Shown: positions 33,063-41,853, numbered from the stretch's first letter. The stretch: 64,000 bases of DNA from Methanoregula sp. UBA64 (GCF_002502735.1 NZ_DAQC01000007.1:1-64000); one strand, 5' to 3'. Notes: generated by a model from the sequence alone, not told the origin. Program-made: numbers and translations.

Positions 33063-33908
33063 TTATGCGGCAAGCTCGCGGACTTTTGCGATATTGCCCC
33101 GGTCGTCCCTCCGCTCGTCCACCGGCGTCTCGCAGACCAGCGGCAGGCGCGCAAAGACCGGGTCGTGCAGGATATGCCTGAAGCCCTCCTCGCCGATATA
33201 CCCCATGCCGATATGTTCGTGCCGGTCAAGCCCGCTCCCGAGGTCGCCCTTGGTATCGTTGAGGTGGATTATCTTGAGCCGGGAAACCCCGATCTGCTCG
33301 TCGAACTGCGCAAGGGTCGAGGCAATCCCGTCGGCGGTTCGTAACTCGTAGCCGGCGGCAAACGCATGGCAGGTGTCGAAACAGACGCCGATCCGCTTCT
33401 CTTCGGAGAGCCCGGCAAGGATTGCCCCGATGTGTTCGAAGCTGCTGCCCACGCTGTTTTTTTCCCCGGCGGTGTTTTCGAGGAGCAGCATGGTCGGCGA
33501 TCCCGACGATGCGAGCGCCAGGTTGATGGCCTTTATCACCCGGGCCCTTCCGCCCGCAATACCGTCCCCGAGGTGGTGGCCGAGATGGGTTACAAGGTGA
33601 GGGATGCCCAGTCTCCCGCACCGGTCGAGTTCTGCGGTAAGCGACTGGACGGACTTCTCCCAGATCTCCGGCTTTGGCGAGGCAAGGTTCGGGAGGTAGG
33701 GCATGTGGTCGACCGGGAGGAGACCGGTGGCGGCGATCTTCTTTTTGTAGAGCTCGCAGTCCGAATCCACGAGGGGCTTGGCATTCCATCCCCGGGGGTT
33801 CCGTGAGAACTGCTGGAAGACATTGCACCCGGCATCGTTTGCCCGGTCAACGGCAAGATCGAGTGAACCGGCGATAGAGACATGGACGCCGACCTTTACC
33901 GGTGCCAT
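33063..33908 (-). CDS. nfo: Endonuclease IV (AP endonuclease)
   Basis: A 281-residue TIM-barrel repair enzyme. Family motifs are present: GVHVSIAGSLDLAVDRA at the start, THLGHHLGDG, LLLENTAGEKNSVGS, GVCFDTCHAFAAGYELRT, and HLNDTKGDLGSGLDRHEHIGMG, supplying the zinc-binding His, Glu and Asp residues. It cuts DNA at abasic sites, downstream of glycosylases such as the OGG-like enzyme in this window. ATG 33908 is chosen for the GGAGGA 6 nt upstream. Confidence 0.95.
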   Translation of the reverse strand: MAPVKVGVHVSIAGSLDLAVDRANDAGCNVFQQFSRNPRGWNAKPLVDSDCELYKKKIAATGLLPVDHMPYLPNLASPKPEIWEKSVQSLTAELDRCGRLGIPHLVTHLGHHLGDGIAGGRARVIKAINLALASSGSPTMLLLENTAGEKNSVGSSFEHIGAILAGLSEEKRIGVCFDTCHAFAAGYELRTADGIASTLAQFDEQIGVSRLKIIHLNDTKGDLGSGLDRHEHIGMGYIGEEGFRHILHDPVFARLPLVCETPVDERRDDRGNIAKVRELAA

Positions 33909-34012
33909 ACCGTATCCTCCCTGCATACGCGAAGCATGTGTGTATCAGGTAGCATTGCGCCGGCCCGGGAAATGGAGGTTGCGATCGGGTCACAATAAAA
34001 AAGAACGGGGGG

Positions 34013-34960
34013 TTAGTTTCCGCGGTTCCGGCCGGCAAGGAGCACGACTGCCCCGAGGCCAGTCACGGTGAGTGCCGCAAAAGGCAGCCCGGACTTCTGG
34101 GTTGTCGCGGGTGCTGCTGAAACCGGTGCTGCTGAAACCGGTGCTGCTGAAACCGGTGCTGCTGAAACCGGTGCCGATGAAGCCGCTACCGCCGGCGCTG
34201 AAGTTTCAGCAGTCACCGCCGCCCCGGTCTCGTGCGCTGTCGCGGTGACAGAGAGCGGGGGAACGACGTGGACAAGGTAATCGGAGACCGGCTGGACGCC
34301 GCCGACCATCCCGGCCTTCCCCGGGCAGGTGGATGAGAGTGCCTCTCCCTTCACAAAGGTCACGTTCACGCTCGATGCATCGTTCCTCCCGTTAAAGAAG
34401 AGCGACTGGCCGGGGGACAGGGTCTTTGCGGCTGCGGCGGTTTTCCCGCTTTTGATCGTCACGTTGGATGCCGATGCCGTGCAGGTCGTCCCGGTGCAGG
34501 CTGAGCAGTCAGGAACCGTGTCTGCGGTGACTGTATAGTCGCCGATCAGGCTGACCGGCAGGCTCCCGATATCGCCGATCTCGTCGGTTGCGTAATCTGC
34601 GTAGGTACCCGAACCGTAGAGCTTTGCAAGCGAGATCCAGGTTCCGCCTGTACCGCCGAGGCTTACTGCAACAACAGAATCGCCCGTCTTAAAAACGGAG
34701 AATGCTGCCTTGTCCGGGACGGTGCCGGAGAGCGTTGTGGTATTCAGCGGCGTCCACGAGCAGACCGGGGCGGAGGTGCCCGAGCCGTAGTCGCACCCGT
34801 ACTGCGAGGGGTTCGCGATGGTCAGGGTGTTGTCTGCTGCGGAGATATCCGATACCGTGCCTTTGACGGTCACTTCAAGAACGACTGCGCCGGCAGGGAT
34901 CGCACAGGCAAAACAGGCGAACAGGAGTGCACAGAGCGCGAAAGATACGACGTGTTTCAT
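34013..34960 (-). CDS. Secreted surface protein with C-terminal anchor
   Basis: A 315-residue exported protein. A signal peptide (MKHVVSFALCALLFACFACA) is followed by a Thr/Ser-rich beta domain with several paired cysteines (CDYGSGTSAPVC; CSACTGTTC), a Pro/Ala/Val/Ser repeat linker and a C-terminal helix ending in RNRGN, a tripartite tail like those cut by archaeosortases (LPFAALTVTGLGAVVLLA). The function is not recognised. ATG 34960 is chosen for the signal peptide. The linker is encoded by the 15-bp repeat at 34111-34185. Confidence 0.75.
   Translation of the reverse strand: MKHVVSFALCALLFACFACAIPAGAVVLEVTVKGTVSDISAADNTLTIANPSQYGCDYGSGTSAPVCSWTPLNTTTLSGTVPDKAAFSVFKTGDSVVAVSLGGTGGTWISLAKLYGSGTYADYATDEIGDIGSLPVSLIGDYTVTADTVPDCSACTGTTCTASASNVTIKSGKTAAAAKTLSPGQSLFFNGRNDASSVNVTFVKGEALSSTCPGKAGMVGGVQPVSDYLVHVVPPLSVTATAHETGAAVTAETSAPAVAASSAPVSAAPVSAAPVSAAPVSAAPATTQKSGLPFAALTVTGLGAVVLLAGRNRGN
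34111..34185. repeat. 15-bp tandem repeat in the surface protein gene
   Basis: Four perfect copies of GTGCTGCTGAAACCG start at 34111, 34126, 34141 and 34156, followed by a diverged copy (34171-34185). In the leftward gene it encodes Pro-Val-Ser-Ala-Ala units of the stalk before the C-terminal anchor. Perfect repetition suggests recent slippage and length variation between strains. Confidence 0.9.
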
Positions 34961-35116
34961 GCAATTCACATCCGAAACTATGAGCATTTTGTCATTATCC
35001 CGTGTCGTTTAAAAACCCGCGTATGCTGGAAAGAAACGGGGGCGGTTTTTCACCGGGGCACAGGAAAAAAATCCGTTTCCTGAACCTTGATGAGGGAAGA
35101 AGACCAACGCACCGGT

Positions 35117-35860
35117 ATGCAGGTCGCCTTTCTTGGGACGAACGGGTGGTACGATTCGGCAACGGGAAATACCGTCTCGGCGCTGATTACGGCAAAGGAC
35201 TACGATATCATCCTCGATGCGGGAAACGGCATCGCAAAGGCCGACCGGTACCTTAACCAGGAGAAACCGGCCTTTCTCTTCCTCTCCCATTTCCACCTCG
35301 ACCACACGGAGGGTCTCCATGTGCTCGTGAAGTTCCGGTTCAAAAAAGGGCTTACTATCTGCGGGGGGATCGGGACAACCGCGAACCTTGCCGGCCTGCT
35401 TCGCGATCCCTACACCGTCCCCCTCGATGAGGTCCCCTTCCCGGTGACCGTGACCGAACTTGCCGAAGGTCTCCACGAACTTCCCTTTAAGGTCACCTGC
35501 CTGCCGCTCGTACACCCTGTCCCCTGCATGGGCTACCGGTTCGAGATCGACGGGAAGGTGGTGACCTACTGCACGGACACCGGGATCTGCGAGAACGCGG
35601 TGACCCTTGCACGCAATGCGGACCTCCTCATCACGGAATGCGGGCTTAAGCCCGGCGAAAAGAGCCCTCTCTGGCCCCATATGAACCCGGAGGATGCAAT
35701 TGATGTAGCAAAGCGGGCCGGGGCAAAGCGCCTGGCGCTGACGCATTTCGGGGCCGAGGTCTATAAGACGATGGAGGAACGCCGGGCACTAAAGACACGG
35801 TTTGAAAAAGAGTGTCCCGGGCTTATCGTCTCCGAGGATGAGCTGCAGGTCGGGGTATAA
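35117..35860 (+). CDS. MBL-fold metallohydrolase (RNase Z-like)
   Basis: A 247-residue metallo-beta-lactamase fold protein. The metal motif HxHxDH appears as SHFHLDHTEG near residue 58, with later His in VHPVPCMGYRF, Asp in CTDTG and His in LALTHFGAEV. The start MQVAFLGTNGW at 35117 matches the family N-terminus; ATG 35090 lies upstream in frame. Members hydrolyse phosphodiesters or related bonds; the tRNA-binding arm of true RNase Z is not apparent, so substrate is open. Confidence 0.85.
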   Translation: MQVAFLGTNGWYDSATGNTVSALITAKDYDIILDAGNGIAKADRYLNQEKPAFLFLSHFHLDHTEGLHVLVKFRFKKGLTICGGIGTTANLAGLLRDPYTVPLDEVPFPVTVTELAEGLHELPFKVTCLPLVHPVPCMGYRFEIDGKVVTYCTDTGICENAVTLARNADLLITECGLKPGEKSPLWPHMNPEDAIDVAKRAGAKRLALTHFGAEVYKTMEERRALKTRFEKECPGLIVSEDELQVGV

Positions 35861-35900
35861 GGCCGTTTTTGGCCTGCCCGGTTCATTCCTAAAAAAACGG

Positions 35901-36479
35901 TTATTTTTTGAGCTTTTTCATCAGCCAGGCCATGTTCTCGCCCAGCACCTTCATGGTCTCCAGCCCCTCCTCGTCCTTTGTAACATCCCCTTTCTCGAGG
36001 CCGATCCCCACGTTCCAGTACCGGGATCCCGGGACTATCATCTGGTTGATGAAGAAGAAATGGTTGAGCGTATCGAAGGTATGAATTGCCCCTCCCCGGC
36101 GCACGGCAACGACTGCCGCCCCGATCTTTCTCCTGTACATGCTGTCGTTGGCAAGCGCCACGTACCCGGCCCGGTCGATGAGGGCCTTCATCTCGGTTGT
36201 CACATCCGAGAAATAGGTCGGCGAGGCAAGGATGATCCCGTCTGCCTCGTCCATCTTTGCAATGCACTCGTTCACGTAATCGTCGATAACGCAGCGCCGG
36301 TCCTTCTTCTCCCAGCACTTCCCGCAGGCAAGGCACCCGTGCATCTTCTTTGCAGCCAGAGGGACAAGCTCGGTCTCGATCCCTGCCTTTTCCAGTTCCT
36401 TAAAGAGCGTCTGCACGAGGATCGCAGTGTTCCCGTCTTTGCGTGCGCTCCCGTTGAATGCGACAACTTTTATGCTCAT
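35901..36479 (-). CDS. Flavodoxin-fold iron-sulfur flavoprotein / NADPH-dependent FMN reductase family
   Basis: A 192-residue protein. The N-terminus VVAFNGSARKDGNTAILV binds the FMN phosphate, and CLACGKCWEKKDRRC near residues 50-60 is the compact cysteine motif that holds the [4Fe-4S] cluster of Isf-type flavoproteins. ASPTYFSDVTTEMKALIDR is typical of the flavin site. Such proteins pass electrons from ferredoxin or reduce O2 and peroxides in methanogens. It is transcribed alone, leftward. Confidence 0.88.
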   Translation of the reverse strand: MSIKVVAFNGSARKDGNTAILVQTLFKELEKAGIETELVPLAAKKMHGCLACGKCWEKKDRRCVIDDYVNECIAKMDEADGIILASPTYFSDVTTEMKALIDRAGYVALANDSMYRRKIGAAVVAVRRGGAIHTFDTLNHFFFINQMIVPGSRYWNVGIGLEKGDVTKDEEGLETMKVLGENMAWLMKKLKK

Positions 36480-36614
36480 GGTCTGTCTCCCTGATTATTT
36501 CCCGTTAGCACTGCCCGCGACATAATACCCCCAGTAGGCCAGAGGATACTTTGGATACCCTCCTGCTCCTTAAGGCACCATCTTAAGAACCTGCGCGCCA
36601 AATAGTCGTGCGAT

Positions 36615-38210
36615 ATGAATTCAAGGTTGCAGTTTTCCGATCTCTCGCTCTCAAAAGAGATCGCGAAAGCCATAGAAAATATGGGCTTTGAAGAGCCCAC
36701 CCCTATCCAGGCACTCGCCATCCCCCTCATCCAGGCCGGCCGTGACGTGACTGCGCAGGCGCAGACCGGTACCGGTAAAACATCCGCATTTGGCATCCCC
36801 GTTATCGAAAACATCGACGCATCGCAGAAGGTCGTGCAGGCCATCGTGCTCTGCCCGACCCGTGAACTTGCCATCCAGATCGCCGAGGAATTCTCGCATC
36901 TCCTCGCATACCTCCCGAAGATCACGGTCCTGCCGGTCTATGGCGGCCAGCCCATCGAGCGCCAGCTCAGGGCTCTTGCCCAGGGAGTCCATATCGTGAT
37001 CGGTACCCCCGGCCGCGTGATGGACCACCTGAAACGCCGCACCCTCTCGCTCGACAACGTTTCGATGGTTGTGCTCGACGAGGCAGACCAGATGCTTGAC
37101 ATGGGTTTCCGGGACGACATCGAGCGCATCTTAAAGCGCATCCCGCAGAAGAGGCAGACGCTCCTTTTTTCGGCAACGATGCCCCAGCCGATCATCGAGA
37201 TCTCGAAACGGTTCCTGAACAAACCCGAGTTTGTCCGGGTCGAGTACCAGGAACTTACCGTCCCGGCCATCGAACAGACCTATGTCGAGGTCAGGGACCG
37301 GGACAAGCTCGAATCCCTCTGCCGGGTGATCGATGTTGTCGACCCGCACCTGGTGATCATCTTCTGCAACACGAAAAGAGGCGCAGAAGACCTTGCCGGC
37401 CGCGTCCGGGCGCGGGGCTACCGTGCCGAGGAACTCCACGGCGACATGAAACAGTCCCAGCGCGACCGGGTCATGGGCGGGTTCCGGAAAGGTTCCATCG
37501 AGATTTTAATCGCCACCGATGTCGCTGCCCGCGGGATCGATGTCGAGGATGTCGACATGGTGATCAACTACGATGTCCCGCAGGACGTCGAGTACTATGT
37601 CCACCGGATCGGCCGGACGGGCCGGGCCGGAAAGAGCGGGCGGGCGATCACCTTTGTCACGCCCCGGGACTTCACCAAGCTCCGCGAGATCCAGAAATAT
37701 ACCCGGGTCCAGATTACCCGGATCCCCCTGCCAACCACAAAAGACGTTGTCGAATCCAAGACAAAGACCATCCTCGAAGAGGTGCGCGAGATAGTCCGCA
37801 ACGGGGGAGTAGAACCGTATGCGCGGTTAATCGAGCAGGAAAGCGAAGGCGACCTGACCACGCTTGACATTGCCGCAGCGCTCCTAAAGATGCAGATGGA
37901 GCAGGGTGCAGAGGCGAAAAGGGAACATGCCCCGGCCGATTTCGGGGACACCGGCGCCGAAGCCGGCATGGTCAGGTTCTTTTTGGGCCTTGGCCGCGAC
38001 CACAACGTGGCCCCGAAGGATATCGTGGGAGCCATTGCAAACGAGACCGGTATCCCAGGAAAATCCATCGGCGCTATCCGTATCCTCGATACCTACTCGT
38101 TTGTAGAAATTCCCCGCGACTGCGCTGAAGAGGTCTATACGATCATGAAGGAGCGTACGATCCGTGGCCAGCCCACCGGGATCGAGCCGGCCCAGGGCCG
38201 GAGGGAATAA
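36615..38210 (+). CDS. DEAD-box RNA helicase with DbpA-like RNA-binding tail
   Basis: A 531-residue helicase with all core motifs: Q motif around GFEEPTPIQALAIPLI, motif I AQTGTGKT, Ia PTRELAIQ, II VLDEAD, III SATM, V ATDVAARGID, VI HRIGRTGRAG. A linker (about 400-450) and a C-terminal domain (MVRFFLGLGRDHNVAPKDIVGAIANETG) of the DbpA/CsdA RNA-binding type follow. It unwinds structured RNA in ribosome assembly or cold adaptation. Monocistronic; a T-run follows the stop. Confidence 0.95.
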   Translation: MNSRLQFSDLSLSKEIAKAIENMGFEEPTPIQALAIPLIQAGRDVTAQAQTGTGKTSAFGIPVIENIDASQKVVQAIVLCPTRELAIQIAEEFSHLLAYLPKITVLPVYGGQPIERQLRALAQGVHIVIGTPGRVMDHLKRRTLSLDNVSMVVLDEADQMLDMGFRDDIERILKRIPQKRQTLLFSATMPQPIIEISKRFLNKPEFVRVEYQELTVPAIEQTYVEVRDRDKLESLCRVIDVVDPHLVIIFCNTKRGAEDLAGRVRARGYRAEELHGDMKQSQRDRVMGGFRKGSIEILIATDVAARGIDVEDVDMVINYDVPQDVEYYVHRIGRTGRAGKSGRAITFVTPRDFTKLREIQKYTRVQITRIPLPTTKDVVESKTKTILEEVREIVRNGGVEPYARLIEQESEGDLTTLDIAAALLKMQMEQGAEAKREHAPADFGDTGAEAGMVRFFLGLGRDHNVAPKDIVGAIANETGIPGKSIGAIRILDTYSFVEIPRDCAEEVYTIMKERTIRGQPTGIEPAQGRRE

Positions 38211-38218
38211 TCCCATAG

Positions 38219-38227
38219 TCTTTTTTT
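38219..38227 (+). terminator. T-run terminator after the DEAD-box gene
   Basis: A run of seven T follows 10 nt after the helicase stop codon, an archaeal intrinsic terminator pattern. From here to 38,390 nothing further is seen. Confidence 0.5.
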
Positions 38228-38390
38228 CCGATCCATAATTCCGTGGCATTGCGGGTGAGCGCGCCGTTCATTTCCGGGGCGGTGCCAAGCTCTGTCGGAT
38301 CAGAGCGGTCATCTCGTCAGGGCAGGGCAAAAACCATCTCTCCGGGAAAACCCCTGGAAAATTCCCCTGTTTTTCGCTCTGGACGCGTAA

Positions 38391-38400
38391 TCCTAAATAG
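38391..38400 (+). promoter_or_regulatory. TATA-like element for the lipoprotein gene
   Basis: TCCTAAATAG is centred about 26 nt before the ATG at 38422 and no Shine-Dalgarno precedes that ATG, so the lipoprotein mRNA is probably leaderless. Confidence 0.45.
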
Positions 38401-38421
38401 ACCGGACGGCGAAACTCCTGT

Positions 38422-38928
38422 ATGCATATGAAATTTCTGTATGGAGGCATTGCCTTCCTGATTCTCCTGCTCGTCGCAGCCGGGTGCACCCAGCCCGCCG
38501 CCCAGCAGGCAACCCCGGTTCCGACCACCGAAGTGGCGACCGAGGCACCGACGGTTGCTGAGACTACCGCTGCCGCAGCACCCACGACCGTGACACTTGC
38601 CACCCCCGGACCAACCCAGACCCTGCAGACCAACTGGAATGTGGATGTCCAGGTTGCGAGCAACGGCAAGGCAATCGACCCCGAGGTCATCCTTACCTTC
38701 CGCGGCGGAAAAGGCCTTAACGTCATCCCCGAGATCGACCTGATGCTGTACAAGGAAGACGGGACGGTAGAAAGCGACAAGATGGTCCAGCCGCTCTATG
38801 TCGGAAAGACCGTCCAGCTCAAGGGTTCGACCGGCAACAAGGACCGGGCAGAAGTCTGGGTTGTTACCCCGCAGGGAGACCGGGTCAAGGTTATCGACCA
38901 GTACGTCCCCTTCAGATCCTATAACTAA
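38422..38928 (+). CDS. Lipoprotein of unknown function
   Basis: A 168-residue exported protein. A signal peptide ends in a lipobox LLLVAAGC near residue 18-22, followed by a long Thr/Ala/Pro-rich linker (to about 65) and a beta-sandwich-like domain (NWNVDVQVASNGKAIDPEVILTFRGG). This linker-plus-domain plan is common among methanogen surface lipoproteins. The function is unknown. A T7 run just after the stop (38932-38938) probably ends transcription. Confidence 0.75.
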   Translation: MHMKFLYGGIAFLILLLVAAGCTQPAAQQATPVPTTEVATEAPTVAETTAAAAPTTVTLATPGPTQTLQTNWNVDVQVASNGKAIDPEVILTFRGGKGLNVIPEIDLMLYKEDGTVESDKMVQPLYVGKTVQLKGSTGNKDRAEVWVVTPQGDRVKVIDQYVPFRSYN

Positions 38929-39109
38929 TCCTTTTTTTGGCGGGTGATATTCACCGGCCGCTCAATAGTACGAGATGTCTGCCTGCCCCCGTGGCACGTA
39001 TTCACGGGAAGGTATGGTCTGCGGGATTGCCGGCGTAGAGTGGAACCTCCCTTACGGTGGTATCTGCGTACCGGGTATAAAAAGCTAAAAAACCGGGGCT
39101 AAAAAAAAA

Positions 39110-39859
39110 TTATAATCCGATCTTCTGGAGCGCCGGTGCAAGCAGGGTCTCATCGCCGATAAGGAAGAGCTTGTCCCCTGCCGTAACGGTGCTGTCCGGT
39201 GCAGGTATCATACGACCGCCTTCCCCTTCCTTGCGGAATGCAATGGCCGAGACGCCTGCGGGAAGCCCTAATCCGGCAATGGTTGTCTCCTTTCCCGGGG
39301 GAATGACGACTGCCCGGATCGCCCCGTTGCTCTCGTACAGCAGCGAGAGGAGCGTTCCGGCATCGTCCGGGGTGAACATCGGGGCGATCTTTTTCCGGGC
39401 ATCATCGATCGCCCGGCTGATCTCGTCTTTTGTCGGAAGCTCCCCGGTGACCTGGGTATAGGCTTCCTGAACGGTTGCCTGTGCCTTTGCCGTGACCGGT
39501 TCAACCGTTTCCCGGAGTTTTCCTGTGAGCCCGGCAAGCTCTCCTGCCAGGTGGTCCCCGGCAGTATGTACGCTTTTTTCCACCTGTTCTTGTAAGGGGA
39601 TGTTCTTTTTAACAACCACCGGGGTGCCCTCTTCTATCCCGAGTGCCGAGAGATCTTCCGGGGAGAGACGGATTTCATCGGGCCCGACCAGCGAATCCGA
39701 GAATGCAGAGACCGTGATCCACGTATCTTTTGTGGTTGTGCCGACATCGATATCGTCTCGTTCCCCGATGCCAAGGTCCCTGAGGGTGGCCCCGTTGATA
39801 CGGGCGCGCCCGGTGCTGGGAAATGCCCTTTTACGGGCAGTAAGTATCAGATCGCTCAT
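39110..39859 (-). CDS. AbrB-like/TrkA_C two-domain protein
   Basis: A 249-residue soluble protein with an unusual plan. The N-terminal 85 residues hold two copies of a short beta motif (INGATLRDLGIGERDDIDV; LSPEDLSALGIEEGTPVVV) like swapped-hairpin AbrB folds. A helical middle (90-150) follows, then a C-terminal TrkA_C domain (AVVIPPGKETTIAGLGLPAGVSAIAFRKEG, DSTVTAGDKLFLIGD). TrkA_C domains bind small ligands and control K+ channels or transporters, but no channel gene is adjacent and the TrkA_N domain is absent. It may be a free ligand-sensing or DNA-binding regulator. Confidence 0.75.
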   Translation of the reverse strand: MSDLILTARKRAFPSTGRARINGATLRDLGIGERDDIDVGTTTKDTWITVSAFSDSLVGPDEIRLSPEDLSALGIEEGTPVVVKKNIPLQEQVEKSVHTAGDHLAGELAGLTGKLRETVEPVTAKAQATVQEAYTQVTGELPTKDEISRAIDDARKKIAPMFTPDDAGTLLSLLYESNGAIRAVVIPPGKETTIAGLGLPAGVSAIAFRKEGEGGRMIPAPDSTVTAGDKLFLIGDETLLAPALQKIGL

Positions 39860-39943
39860 GATACCACCGGGTTAACCCGTACCGCAATAAGGCTTCCGGG
39901 GAGTGCACGATGGAAAAAAGAAAAAACAGTGTTTTCTTTCCTC

Positions 39944-40123
39944 TCACGAAACACGTTCCCATCGTGCTACTGAGAAGGTAAGAATGGGGATGAATATCCC
40001 GATAAGGATGATTGCCGCGGCAACCGGTTCATCGCCGTACGGGGGCATCACGTATACATAGATCCCATCGACGATCACAAAAAAGGCAATAAAGATGCTT
40101 AATACCTGCAGGATCTTTTCCAT
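39944..40123 (-). CDS. Small two-helix membrane protein (59 aa)
   Basis: A 59-residue leftward protein starting MEKILQVLSIFIAFFVIVDG, with two transmembrane helices separated by a short loop (PPYGDEP) and a basic end (ARWERVS). It lies between the AbrB/TrkA_C gene and the HJR-like gene, all leftward. No family is recognised; hydrophobic pattern and codon use support a real gene. Confidence 0.6.
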   Translation of the reverse strand: MEKILQVLSIFIAFFVIVDGIYVYVMPPYGDEPVAAAIILIGIFIPILTFSVARWERVS

Positions 40124-40202
40124 GGCAATTCAACCCGGGGATTATTTTTTTATTATCTATACGGTGGCGGCAAGGAGATAATAAACGCTTGCCCGGCAGG
40201 TG

Positions 40203-40661
40203 TCATCGTTCATCCGGAATATGGAGCGTCTCCCACGAGACCCTCCCCTCATCGACCGCCTTTTTTATCACTCTCTGTGTCCGGGTGAGCGTTGCCGCCC
40301 CGTGCTTGACATCCATGAACACGATTTTAAGGGAGGTCCCGTGTTCGTCTGCCACTTCAGACAGCCCGTCAAAAACAATATAGTCCACCGGGGAACCGAT
40401 GAACCGTGCGTCTGCGGGAAGATACCGGAACGCGGGGTACACCGGGGCCATCTGCTCTGCGATCTTTCCCTTCAGGGTTGACCGGGAACGGTTCACCGAG
40501 TCTTTCCGGATCTCTTTTGCAGCTTCTGCCTTCCACTGTTCAAGTTCGGCACGGCAGCGGGCCTCTATCGCGGTGATCTGGGCTTTTACATACCCCCATC
40601 CGAGAATAAACCCGGTAACGAGAGCGATCAGCGCCGCAATACCGCTGTAGATAAGATCCAT
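40203..40661 (-). CDS. Membrane-anchored endonuclease related to archaeal Holliday junction resolvase
   Basis: A 152-residue protein. An N-terminal membrane helix (about 4-24) and a short coiled coil precede a nuclease-fold domain: SRSTLKGKIAEQMAPVYPAF, GSPVDYIVFDGL, and LKIVFMDVKHGAATLT, the E...D...xVK pattern of the Endonuc_Holl (PF10107-type) family. Members are predicted endonucleases distantly related to archaeal resolvases and are membrane-tethered. ATG 40661 begins right before the membrane helix. The substrate is unknown. Confidence 0.8.
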   Translation of the reverse strand: MDLIYSGIAALIALVTGFILGWGYVKAQITAIEARCRAELEQWKAEAAKEIRKDSVNRSRSTLKGKIAEQMAPVYPAFRYLPADARFIGSPVDYIVFDGLSEVADEHGTSLKIVFMDVKHGAATLTRTQRVIKKAVDEGRVSWETLHIPDER

Positions 40662-40851
40662 GGGAGGTACTGCCCGCCGGCCCTTATAGCCCCGGTGGCA
40701 GGGAGGGTGAAAATGAAGGGATAGTCTACTCCACCGGCAGCTGTTCTTCGGGGTGTACCCGAACTCCAAACAGAGTACGGGGTTTTTGCGTGAAGAGGTA
40801 TGCGAACCACAATTCTTTTTTCCCGCATGGTAGACTTAGGAGAGTACTGTT

Positions 40852-41319
40852 ATGCAGAAAACTCAGGGCCGAAAATACCAGGTAGTCGAGGAAGCAGAGA
40901 TCGACCTCGTCCTCAAATGCAGGGACAGCCGTGAATTTTACGAGCAATATCTCAGGGTGTTTCCTGACACAAAGAAGGGTCTCGACAGCATCAGCAAGAT
41001 CTGGAAGCGGCGGAGCGAATTTGCAAAGAAACGGCAGCTCGTCCTGCCCCACGGGGAAGCCGCCGGTACTCCCTTCAATACCGAACTGGATGCACGGCTC
41101 GCTGAACAGACGAAGATCCTTGCTGATATTGCCGCGGTAACAAAGGAGAACCTGGAAGTGAACCGGCAGATCCTTGCCGCGCTTACCCACCAGAACCGGC
41201 TCCTCGGGGGACACGAGGAGAAACAAAAGGAGTCCCCGGTGCAGTCTGTCCAGCCCCCAAAACCACCTGTACAGAAAAAGGTGCCGGAGAAACAGACCCC
41301 GATCATGGTTGGATCGTAA
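40852..41319 (+). CDS. Hypothetical protein with coiled coil (155 aa)
   Basis: A 155-residue soluble protein. The first 60 residues (EAEIDLVLKCRDSREFYEQYLRVF) are helical and charged, residues 80-115 form a probable coiled coil (LAEQTKILADIAAVTKENLEVNRQIL), and the tail is a Lys/Pro/Gln-rich disordered segment. AGGAG lies 9 nt before the ATG. The family is not recognised; the plan suggests an oligomeric DNA- or protein-binding factor. Confidence 0.7.
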   Translation: MQKTQGRKYQVVEEAEIDLVLKCRDSREFYEQYLRVFPDTKKGLDSISKIWKRRSEFAKKRQLVLPHGEAAGTPFNTELDARLAEQTKILADIAAVTKENLEVNRQILAALTHQNRLLGGHEEKQKESPVQSVQPPKPPVQKKVPEKQTPIMVGS

Positions 41320-41403
41320 CCCAAAAACAGTCCGGTAATTTTTTTAATAAGAGAATTGTTCCAAAACGCGCATGGTTTTTTTATTATTTTGGATTTGGGA
41401 AAT

Positions 41404-41445
41404 ATCGGGATAATCATGGCGTATTTTTAAAAAATGCGTCCCGAT
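41404..41445 (+). terminator. Hairpin followed by T-run
   Basis: ATCGGGA (41404-41410) and TCCCGAT (41439-41445) form a perfect 7-bp outer stem, and the inner arms around GTATTTTT/AAAAATGC pair further with wobbles. A T5 run follows at 41451. An earlier T-run near 41376-41390 lies in the same 240-bp gap. It may end the upstream 155-aa gene or be the 3' end of a short RNA. Confidence 0.4.
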
Positions 41446-41530
41446 TCTGATTTTTCCCGGTAAACTGTTCTGAAGATTTGTTGCAGGATTTCCCTCTTTG
41501 GTATGCCTGCAACGCCGGAGCATGCGATCC

Positions 41531-41540
41531 TTATATATAC
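41531..41540 (+). promoter_or_regulatory. TATA box for the AT-hook gene
   Basis: TTATATATAC is centred about 28 nt before the ATG at 41563, so transcription should begin at or just before the start codon (leaderless). Confidence 0.55.
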
Positions 41541-41562
41541 CACAAGAAAAAAATTCTGATAT

Positions 41563-41853
41563 ATGCCACGAGGACGGCCAAAAGGCTCACGAAATATGAG
41601 CGCATACGAGCGGGGAAAAGTAAAACGAATACGTGAAATTCTCGCCCAGAAAGGAATTTCAAAATTTGACCGGCTTCGCGATCAGCAGGTTCTGAGTAAT
41701 ATTTATGTAAATACCGAAGGCGAAGTCTTTGTTAAATTCGGCATGGACAGGGCAGTTTTGGCAGAACCCCGGGTTATTCCGAATAAATCCGGCGAAAAGA
41801 TCCTTGCAAAACTGGAAAAGAACATTGCAGCACTTCGTTCTGCAATCCAGTGA
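41563..41853 (+). CDS. Small AT-hook protein
   Basis: A 96-residue protein starting MPRGRPKGSRNMSAYERGK. The RGRPKGS core is a canonical AT-hook, which binds the minor groove of AT-rich DNA. The rest has a helix-rich region and a short domain (VLSNIYVNTEGEVFVKFGMDRAV), ending in a coiled helix. It is likely a chromatin-associated or regulatory DNA-binding protein. It has its own TATA box and codon use slightly richer in A/T than its neighbours. Confidence 0.75.
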   Translation: MPRGRPKGSRNMSAYERGKVKRIREILAQKGISKFDRLRDQQVLSNIYVNTEGEVFVKFGMDRAVLAEPRVIPNKSGEKILAKLEKNIAALRSAIQ

